Assembly: GCA_028288395.1 (NCBI GenBank)
Contig: JAQBNV010000436.1
Coordinates: 1 to 13,529, forward strand
Source of the DNA: Adhaeribacter sp.
GTDB lineage: Bacteria > Bacteroidota > Bacteroidia > Cytophagales > Hymenobacteraceae
DNA: 13,529 nt
Reading direction: 5' to 3'
Below the pieces are notes generated by a model. The model was given only the letters and a program-made list of their open reading frames with translations, ran no database searches and had not been told where the DNA came from. Below are positions 7,541 through 13,529 of the stretch, in pieces. The position numbers and the translations under genes were made by a program. Each line of letters opens with the position of its first letter. The stretch's first letter is position 1.

Positions 7541-8536
7541 ATGACCGAGGAAATAATAAATAATCTTTTGGCTAAACTACCGGCTTTGCGAACCGAAATC
7601 GGGAAGATAATTGTGGGGCAGGAAAAAGTACTCGACGAAGTGCTAATTACGCTACTAGCAGGCGGCCACGGGTTGCTGGAAGGCGTACCGGGCTTAGCCA
7701 AAACTTTATTGGTACGTACCTTGGCCAGTGCCACCGATTGCGCCTTTCGCCGGATTCAGTTTACCCCGGATTTAATGCCTACGGATATTTTAGGCACCGA
7801 AATTTTAGAAGAAGATCATACCACCGGCAAGCGTTTTTTTAAGTTTAACGAAGGGCCTGTATTTGCCAACATTGTGCTCGCCGACGAGATAAACCGGACA
7901 CCCCCAAAAACGCAGGCCGCTTTGCTCGAAGCGATGCAGGAATTTGAAGTAACCTACGCCGGAAAAACCTATCCGCTGCCCCGCCCCTTTTTTATATTGG
8001 CAACCCAAAATCCTATTGAACAGGCGGGCACCTATCCGTTGCCCGAAGCGCAACTCGACCGATTTTTATTATACATCCGAATTCAATATCCAACCGAGCA
8101 GGAAGAACTAAATATTTTAACCGGCACTACCGGCACCAGCCGCGAAAGAGTAAATCCGGCCTTAGGTGCCGACGACCTGATACAACTGCAAAACCTGGTA
8201 CGGGAAGTAAGCATCAGCCCTGATTTGGTGGGATATGTAAACCTGCTGGTGCGGGCCACGCGGCCGGCTACCTCGCCGGTGAATTTTGTAAAAGAATACG
8301 TACGTTGGGGTGCCGGCCCTCGCGCCGGTCAGGCTTTAATTTTAACGGCCAAAGCCCGGGCCTTGCTGCGCGGTCGATTTGCGGTAACCGCCCAGGACGT
8401 GCAAACGCTGGCTTACCCGGTACTGCGCCACCGCATGGTTACCGGGTTTAACGCCGAAGCCGACGAAGTAGACACCGACCGTGTGGTAACGGAGTTACTG
8501 GCGGCCATAAAATTACCGGCACTTATTTTAAAGTAA
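7541..8536 (+). CDS. MoxR-family AAA+ ATPase
   Basis: 331 residues, the normal MoxR length. Motifs in order: Walker A GVPGLAKT (48-55), Walker B IVLADEIN (111-118), the MoxR-typical RTPPKTQAALLEAMQE (119-134), sensor 1 ATQNP (154-158), YPLPEAQLDRF with a likely arginine finger Arg174, and sensor 2 around GPRAGQ (Arg261). MoxR ATPases form cytoplasmic hexamers that use ATP to remodel or insert cofactors into client proteins, nearly always with a vWA partner. That partner is encoded next: one base separates this stop from the DUF58 start, so the two are almost certainly co-translated. The N-terminus matches the family and the ATG is preceded by the heptamer tract instead of a ribosome-binding site. 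The client is unknown; the membrane proteins downstream are candidates. Confidence 0.96.
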   Translation: MTEEIINNLLAKLPALRTEIGKIIVGQEKVLDEVLITLLAGGHGLLEGVPGLAKTLLVRTLASATDCAFRRIQFTPDLMPTDILGTEILEEDHTTGKRFFKFNEGPVFANIVLADEINRTPPKTQAALLEAMQEFEVTYAGKTYPLPRPFFILATQNPIEQAGTYPLPEAQLDRFLLYIRIQYPTEQEELNILTGTTGTSRERVNPALGADDLIQLQNLVREVSISPDLVGYVNLLVRATRPATSPVNFVKEYVRWGAGPRAGQALILTAKARALLRGRFAVTAQDVQTLAYPVLRHRMVTGFNAEADEVDTDRVVTELLAAIKLPALILK

Positions 8537-8537
8537 T

Positions 8538-9416
8538 ATGTCCTCCAAATTCCTTTCGCCCCAAACCCTGGCTGCTATAAAAGATTTATCTTTGGTGGCA
8601 CGCATGGTAGTGGAAGGTTTTGTGACCGGTCAGCACAACAGCCTGAAGCGTGGAGCCGGCATTGAGTTCAGCCAGTACCGCAATTACCAACCCGGCGACG
8701 ATTTGCGACAACTCGACTGGAAAATGTTCGCCCGCTCCGATCGTTACTACATTCGCGAATCCGAAACCAATACCAACCTGCGTATTCAGTTTGTAGTGGA
8801 TGCCAGCAATTCCATGAACCACGAGGAAGATGGTTTGAGCAAACTGACTTACGCCAAATTAGCCGTAGCCTGCCTGGCTTACCTGGCCACACAGCAAAGC
8901 GACGAGGTAGCGTTGTACGTGCTCCAGGAAAACAAATTAAATAATGTTTTGACCGAAGGCGGAAGTCGTTTGCAACGGTTCTGGCTGGGCCTGGAGCAAA
9001 TGACGGCAACCGGTAAGTTTGCCTCGAAACAAGTAGGAGATAGCCTCCTCCAAACCACCCGGAAAAAGACTATTACTATATTCCTGAGCGATTTATACGA
9101 GCAGGAAAACGAAATAACCAACCTGCTGGGCAATTTGCGCAGCCGAGGCCAGGAAGTATTACTACTGCACCTGCTGGGTCAGAAAGAAATGACCTTAGAT
9201 TATAAAGGCGCAGTTCTGTTCGAAGACCTGGAAACCGGCCAAACCATACAGGTGAATGCCACCCAGTACCGGGAGCGATACGAAAAACAGTACCAAACCT
9301 GGCTCCGGGAAACCGCTGCCGTAATGCGCAAAAAGCAAATTACCTACGACCAGTTTTTCATACAGGAATCCCTCGACAAAGCCCTGCGTCTCTTCCTGAA
9401 AGTCCGGACGAGGTAA
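8538..9416 (+). CDS. DUF58 / vWA-like MoxR partner protein
   Basis: 292 residues, soluble, with no membrane helix. The DUF58 signature YRNYQPGDDLRQLDWKMFAR spans 47-66 and is followed by YYIRESE. It leads into a von Willebrand A fold with an intact MIDAS: DASNS at 88-92 (Asp88, Ser90, Ser92), a candidate Thr104, and LSD at 183-185. DUF58 proteins accompany MoxR ATPases as vWA adaptors that bind metal-dependent ligands and recruit substrates; in the Bat operons of other Bacteroidota the same pair precedes BatA/BatB. ATG 8538 follows the MoxR stop by one base. This is the only vWA protein in the visible cluster with a complete MIDAS, so it probably supplies the metal-dependent contact for the complex. 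A 110-nt gap follows. Confidence 0.95.
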   Translation: MSSKFLSPQTLAAIKDLSLVARMVVEGFVTGQHNSLKRGAGIEFSQYRNYQPGDDLRQLDWKMFARSDRYYIRESETNTNLRIQFVVDASNSMNHEEDGLSKLTYAKLAVACLAYLATQQSDEVALYVLQENKLNNVLTEGGSRLQRFWLGLEQMTATGKFASKQVGDSLLQTTRKKTITIFLSDLYEQENEITNLLGNLRSRGQEVLLLHLLGQKEMTLDYKGAVLFEDLETGQTIQVNATQYRERYEKQYQTWLRETAAVMRKKQITYDQFFIQESLDKALRLFLKVRTR

Positions 9417-9481
9417 AATCAAAATTTTATAAAATAATAAATTGTAAAACCCAATCCTAAAATTAACTTCAGTAAACTACC

Positions 9482-9499
9482 AGCCATTAACCAATGGCT
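9482..9499 (+). other. Small hairpin in the leader before the BatA-like gene
   Basis: AGCCATT (9482-9488) and AATGGCT (9493-9499) make a perfect 7-bp stem with an AACC loop, 27 nt before the ATG at 9527. No T-run follows, so it is not a normal terminator; it may be a processing or stability element. Just after it, CTTAACT and CTTAACC (9498-9511) are tandem heptamers like those before the MoxR and uxuA genes. Confidence 0.35.
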
Positions 9500-9526
9500 T
9501 AACTCTTAACCAATTTCTACCCTTTG

Positions 9527-11059
9527 ATGCTACAACTGCTTTCCACTTATTGGCTTTGGGCGCTAACCGGCTTGCTGGTTCCGGTGCTCATACATTTATG
9601 GAATAAAAAGCAGCCCCAAGTAATTAAAGTGGGTAGCATCCGGTGGTTGCAGGCCGCCGCCAGCCAGCAAACCCGCCGGCTGCAACTAAACGATTTGCCT
9701 TTGCTGTTACTTCGCTGTTTAATTCTAATAATTTTAATTTTATTTCTTTGTCAGCCAGTTTTGCAGCAGTTCATCCGCCAGCCGGGCCAGAAGTACGTAT
9801 GGGTAGCACCTTCGCTGCTCCAACCCCAGACGTTGCCGCTGGTGCAAGCCACTATCGATTCTCTCCTCAAAAAGAATTATCAACTTCGGGAATTTGCTAT
9901 AAGGTTTCAAGTGATTTCGGAGGATTCGTGGCAGAATTTAAAGAATGGCAAAGAGAACAAGCCAATACCGGAAAGCAATATTAATTATTGGGCTTTGGCT
10001 AAAGCAGTTAATCATCACTTTCCCCGGGCTCAGGAGCACCTCATCTTAACCGATAACCAATTAGGCCACTTTGCCGGCAAACGCCCGGTTTCATCCCATT
10101 CCAGCCGCTGGTTAACTATTCCGTTAAATAGAACCGATAGTTTGTTTGTGCAGGAAGCTTTTCAGTACCATCCGGATTCCTTAAAAGTGGTTATTGGCCA
10201 GAGAAATACAGGCGGTGTCCGTTTCGCCAACTTTTCTTTTCCCATTGCTGCGACAGGCCAAACTTTAACCCCTGCTGGTTTGCCGCCCTTGGTTTATGCG
10301 CGAAAGCCAAACCAGGAATTTATTTCTTTCCAAAACAGTCCGGAACAGGTACCAGTTAGAAAAACAAGAATAAATATTAGCCTGTTTTATGATAAAGACC
10401 GGCAGCAGGATAGCAAATACCTTAGGGCAGCCCTGGCAGCAGTTAGCGATTATGCCGGTCGACCGATAAACCTAACGCAAATTTCTGTTGCCCGTAAGAT
10501 TAATTTTAAGGATACAAATTGGCTATTCTGGCTTTCAGATCAACCCCTACCCGCTACTATTCAGAAGGAAATAAATAAAGGATTGGTAATATTTAAAGAT
10601 GCCCCGGCAACCCAAAAATTTGGGGCAGCTAATTATATAACCATGGCTCAATTGCCGGTAAATATTCCCTTATCGCAACAGGTTCTTATGGTTCAGAAAG
10701 CGGGTAGCAGCGTTTGGCAAAATAATTTTGGCGAGCTGGTGCTGGCGTATAAAGCTATCGGGAAAGGAGGCTTGTATACTTTTAGCAGCCGGTTTAACGG
10801 CCAATGGAATAATTTGCCCGAAAGCAGCTTTTTTCCGGAGCTGCTGAGTAATCTTATATTGCCGGAAACTAAAATCCGCCGCGATCTCCGGGAGCTGGAT
10901 AACGATCAGGTACAGCCCATTCTGGCGAAAACTACACAACAGAAAAATTTCCTAAGGCAGGTACAACGCGAATTGGAATATTTATTTTTAGCTCTGGGTG
11001 CCCTGTTATTTTTAACGGAAAGGTTTTGGGCTTTTCGGAAAGGGAGGCGGCAAATATGA
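9527..11059 (+). CDS. BatA-like membrane protein with a MIDAS-less vWA-like region
   Basis: 510 residues. The N-terminus is the BatA/aerotolerance-type two-helix domain: helix about 8-24 ending LIHLWNKKQP, the stretch VGSIRWLQ (35-42), then helix about 58-78. A third helix lies at about 484-498 before a basic tail. The region after helix 2, where BatA carries its vWA domain, reads KYVWVAPSLL (89-98) and later HLILTDNQLG (171-180): strands are recognisable but the DxSxS metal site is absent. Near the C-terminus GKGGLYTFSSRFNGQWNNL (412-430) followed by FFPELL resembles the GATase-like end of other BatA-type proteins. I placed the start at ATG 9527; TTG 9524 just before it adds one residue. It probably anchors the MoxR/DUF58 machine in the inner membrane. 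Its TGA overlaps the next ATG. Confidence 0.85.
   Translation: MLQLLSTYWLWALTGLLVPVLIHLWNKKQPQVIKVGSIRWLQAAASQQTRRLQLNDLPLLLLRCLILIILILFLCQPVLQQFIRQPGQKYVWVAPSLLQPQTLPLVQATIDSLLKKNYQLREFAIRFQVISEDSWQNLKNGKENKPIPESNINYWALAKAVNHHFPRAQEHLILTDNQLGHFAGKRPVSSHSSRWLTIPLNRTDSLFVQEAFQYHPDSLKVVIGQRNTGGVRFANFSFPIAATGQTLTPAGLPPLVYARKPNQEFISFQNSPEQVPVRKTRINISLFYDKDRQQDSKYLRAALAAVSDYAGRPINLTQISVARKINFKDTNWLFWLSDQPLPATIQKEINKGLVIFKDAPATQKFGAANYITMAQLPVNIPLSQQVLMVQKAGSSVWQNNFGELVLAYKAIGKGGLYTFSSRFNGQWNNLPESSFFPELLSNLILPETKIRRDLRELDNDQVQPILAKTTQQKNFLRQVQRELEYLFLALGALLFLTERFWAFRKGRRQI
11042..11047 (+). promoter_or_regulatory. Shine-Dalgarno-like sequence deciding the DUF4175 start
   Basis: GGGAGG lies 8 nt before ATG 11056, inside the end of the BatA-like gene. 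It is the only strong anti-16S match I see before any start in this window. With the ATGA overlap it favours ATG 11056 over the in-frame TTG at 11026. It also encodes part of the basic tail RKGRRQ, so coincidence is possible. Confidence 0.5.
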
Positions 11060-13200
11060 GCGGTCAGGAAATAATTTTAAACTTTAAAAATACTTATGTA
11101 CAGCGTAAAGGTCTGTTTTACGCCTTGCTATTAGTTTCTTTTTCACTGCTAATTTGGGCTATTTCCCTGTGCTGGATGCCTGGCACGGCGGCTACCTTAA
11201 TTATTATTTTTTCTTGGCTGGCTGGCTGCTGCTTCCTTTTCCGGGCGTTCCAAAAAATAAGAGCTACCTCGTTGCACAGCATCAGCCGCCATTTAAACCG
11301 AACCGAAGCCAAACTGGAAGAAAGTTCGCATCTGGTATTAAAGCCAGCCGATCAGTTGAACCCACTGGAGAAACTCCAGATCAGCCGCATTACACCTGCT
11401 CTGGTTGCCCTAAATGCCCGGGAAGCCATACCGGTTTCGTACCGGCCTGCTTTTGTAATCTTTGCGATTAGCGTACTGTTATCGGCCTTACTGCTAATTA
11501 TACCTAGAGCAAATTTGGCGCAATCAGAAGCGCCAACGATAGCGGCTTTGCCCGAAAAACAGATGCAGGCCATCCGGCAGATTATACCGGAAGTAAAATC
11601 AATCACCATCCAGGTAACACCACCCGCTTATACCCGTCGCATGGCCTACTCGGTCAAAAGCCCCAGCTTTAAAGTCGAGGCCGGGGCGCGCCTGACCTGG
11701 CGCATCCAAACGGCAGGTACCATTCAAAAACTACAACTGTCTGTTCAGGAGAAAAAAAGCCTGAATTTTCGGGCGGTAGCGGATCAGCCGGATACTTACG
11801 AAATAGTTTTCAGGGCTACCACTTCTTTTATTTACTCATTAGATCTGAACGGCAAAAAATCAGATTTCTACGCCGTGGAAGTTTTGCCCGACCAAGCTCC
11901 CACCATCACCATTACCCAACCGAAACAATACAGCGAGATTGCTTTTGGCCAGCCACAACAGGTAACAGTGCTGGCTACCTTAGGCGATGATTACGGCTTA
12001 AAGAAAGCTACCCTCCTGGCTACCGTGGCCAAAGGCTCGGGCGAAAGTGTAAAGTTTACCGAAAAAACATTTCCGTTAACCCTACACCCAACGAATGCAG
12101 CGGGTAAGTGGAAGGTCCGGCAAAAACTAGACTTAAAAGCCTTGGGGATAACCTACGGCGATGAATTATATTTTTTCCTGCAAGCCCAGGACAACCACCG
12201 CAACACCGCCCGCTCCGAAACTTACCTGATCCAATTAGAAGATACCACCGTGGTGACCGACGGAACCGACCTTTCCTTGCCGCTATCGATGGTGCCGGCT
12301 TATTTCCGGAGTCAGCGCCAACTTATTATCGATACCGAAAAATTGTTGCAGGAGAAAAGTAAGCTTAACCCGGCTGCCTTCCGGGAAAGATCGAACGAAC
12401 TGGCCGGGGAACAGAAAATACTGCGGCTCCGCTATGGTAAATTCCTCGGGGAAGAGGCTTCTACCACCATCGGGCCCAACGGCGAACACCATGCCGATGA
12501 TGGTCACGACCACAGCAATACTCCGGAAACGCAAAACGCTGCGGAAAAATTAGTGGACCCTTACCTGCACAAACACGATACTGAAGAAGATGCCACTTTT
12601 TTTGAGCCCCAGGTGAAAGCCCAACTGAAAGCTGCTTTGTCGCAGATGTGGGAAGCTGAACTGCAGCTACGCCTAAGCCAACCGGCGGCCGCATTGCCTT
12701 ACGAATACAAAGCTTTACGCCTACTGAAAGAGGTACAACAGAAATCGCGGGCTTACGTGCGCAAGATGGGTTTTAATCCGCCGGTTATAAAAGAGCAGGA
12801 AAAACGCTTAAGTGGGGAGTTAGATAAAATAGCTACCCTTACCAGCCACGACGAACGGAAAGAAAAACAGAATTATCCGGCAATTAGGCAGGCATTAATC
12901 TGGTTGGGGCAGCAAAGAGCTGGCTATCCGGCTATTAACCCGGATGTGCTGGTACTACAGCGGGCCGGCCAGGAATTAGCCCGCGTAGCTGCAAATAAAC
13001 CTGGGCAATATTTAAAAGCCTTACAGCATTTGCGCCAACTTATCCGCGAAACCCAGTCCGGCAAAAGCCTATGCGCCTCCTGCTTGGCTGCAGTTACCGG
13101 CGTATTGGAGCAGGTGTTACCAATGCCCTTACCGGCTCCGGCCACTCAAAACAGTTACCGGCATGCGCTGGCGAATAAATATTTCCAAAGATTAAAATAA
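11056..13200 (+). CDS. DUF4175-like membrane protein with His/Asp-rich linker
   Basis: 714 residues. Two membrane helices at about 20-40 and 45-65, a third at about 131-150, then a large region placed outside the membrane if the three helices insert as predicted. It contains beta-rich stretches (about 185-400, e.g. SITIQVTPPAYTRR 182-195, VLPDQAPTITITQP 276-289, DDYGLKKATLLATV 311-324) and long charged helices from about 415. This layout matches DUF4175-type proteins found with MoxR/Bat genes in Bacteroidota; the family call is from memory of its organisation. Between the helical parts lies a His/Asp-rich linker (477-511: EHHADDGHDH, then HKHDTEED), and a CASC pair at 673-676 near the end. 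The start overlaps the BatA-like stop as ATGA, implying coupled translation. It could be an envelope scaffold or client-binding domain; no enzymatic motif is seen. Confidence 0.75.
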   Translation: MSGQEIILNFKNTYVQRKGLFYALLLVSFSLLIWAISLCWMPGTAATLIIIFSWLAGCCFLFRAFQKIRATSLHSISRHLNRTEAKLEESSHLVLKPADQLNPLEKLQISRITPALVALNAREAIPVSYRPAFVIFAISVLLSALLLIIPRANLAQSEAPTIAALPEKQMQAIRQIIPEVKSITIQVTPPAYTRRMAYSVKSPSFKVEAGARLTWRIQTAGTIQKLQLSVQEKKSLNFRAVADQPDTYEIVFRATTSFIYSLDLNGKKSDFYAVEVLPDQAPTITITQPKQYSEIAFGQPQQVTVLATLGDDYGLKKATLLATVAKGSGESVKFTEKTFPLTLHPTNAAGKWKVRQKLDLKALGITYGDELYFFLQAQDNHRNTARSETYLIQLEDTTVVTDGTDLSLPLSMVPAYFRSQRQLIIDTEKLLQEKSKLNPAAFRERSNELAGEQKILRLRYGKFLGEEASTTIGPNGEHHADDGHDHSNTPETQNAAEKLVDPYLHKHDTEEDATFFEPQVKAQLKAALSQMWEAELQLRLSQPAAALPYEYKALRLLKEVQQKSRAYVRKMGFNPPVIKEQEKRLSGELDKIATLTSHDERKEKQNYPAIRQALIWLGQQRAGYPAINPDVLVLQRAGQELARVAANKPGQYLKALQHLRQLIRETQSGKSLCASCLAAVTGVLEQVLPMPLPAPATQNSYRHALANKYFQRLK

Positions 13201-13206
13201 ACTGGT

Positions 13207-13529
13207 TTGCAAACCATTATTCTATTATCAGGCACAGTTATCATAACCTTAATTTTACTCTGGTTTGCTTGGCGCCGCCCAGACCGTCGCTTTTTGGTCT
13301 TCCGGTTAATTGCAACGGTTGTGGCGGTGGCAAGCCTGGTGCTTATGGCTTTGCCGCCTCAAAAAAAAGTTAAAGTCAGTTCTTCGGAAATCATTTTACT
13401 AACCCCTGGTTTTGCCCCTGACTCTTTACGGACTTTGAAGAAAGCCTTACCTGGCCGACCTATTATTCTCAGCTACGAAAGCGCTACTGGCCGCTATCCT
13501 CATTTGGCAACCGTAGCTGAATTACCCCA
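13207..13529 (+). CDS. Membrane protein, partial (C-terminus beyond the right edge)
   Basis: An open frame of 107 codons continues to the window end, starting two codons after the DUF4175 stop and in the same frame. No ATG precedes the second helix, so TTG 13207 (leader LQTIILLSG) is the likely start. It encodes helix about 4-22, a basic loop WRRPDRRFLVFR, helix about 34-52, then KKVKVSSSEIILLTPGF and a strand IILSYES. The two-helix start followed by a strand where a vWA DxSxS would begin resembles the BatA-like protein upstream, but with TPGF in place of the metal site. I therefore suspect a second degenerate Bat-type subunit; the family is not certain from this fragment. Confidence 0.65.
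   Translation, partial: MQTIILLSGTVIITLILLWFAWRRPDRRFLVFRLIATVVAVASLVLMALPPQKKVKVSSSEIILLTPGFAPDSLRTLKKALPGRPIILSYESATGRYPHLATVAELP

Noticed and set aside
8668..9009. 113-codon minus-strand frame within the DUF58 gene
   Set aside because: Antisense to a motif-rich vWA protein; its translation resembles no protein family.

Overview
The window looks like chromosomal DNA from a Bacteroidota member, most likely order Cytophagales and probably a Hymenobacteraceae/Adhaeribacter-type genome. This is inferred, not computed. The reasons are AT-rich spacers, near-absence of Shine-Dalgarno sequences, TTTTTG/GAAATTTG promoter-like pairs, a Tat-tagged TldD, and the DUF4159, BatA-like and DUF4175 proteins.

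Left part, minus strand. Bases 1-1469 hold the N-terminal 489 codons of a membrane sensor protein (TM, CHASE, TM, PAS, start of a second PAS) that runs off the left edge. Upstream of it is a perfect 23-bp inverted repeat (1534-1603), which probably terminates the next gene, uxuA (mannonate dehydratase, 1639-2871). A 481-bp AT-rich gap (2872-3352) separates uxuA from the rightward genes. It carries a candidate uxuA promoter and short heptamer repeats.

Middle, plus strand. tldD (TTG start, twin-arginine signal, HExxxH zinc site) and tldE (no zinc motif) encode a two-subunit metalloprotease. A clear stem-loop terminator (6467-6509) follows. A stand-alone DUF4159 protein comes next (6665-7291).

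Right part, plus strand. After a 249-bp spacer with a promoter-like pair and a tract of nine ACTnnnn repeats ending one base before the ATG comes a MoxR/vWA cluster: MoxR AAA+ ATPase (7541-8536), DUF58 vWA protein (8538-9416), a BatA-like membrane protein whose vWA-like region lacks a MIDAS motif (9527-11059), a DUF4175-like membrane protein with a His/Asp-rich linker (11056-13200), and the start of another membrane protein cut by the right edge (13207-13529). Spacings of 1 nt, a 4-nt overlap and 6 nt suggest translational coupling.

How they may work together. In characterised systems MoxR ATPases act with vWA proteins as chaperones or metal-insertion machines, and TldD/TldE is a protease for unfolded peptides. 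The layout suggests one cell-envelope maturation or quality-control module: cytoplasmic ATPase plus vWA adaptor, membrane Bat-like scaffold, large extracytoplasmic DUF4175 domain, and a possibly exported protease. That joint function is inference. It is the best candidate here for an undescribed system.
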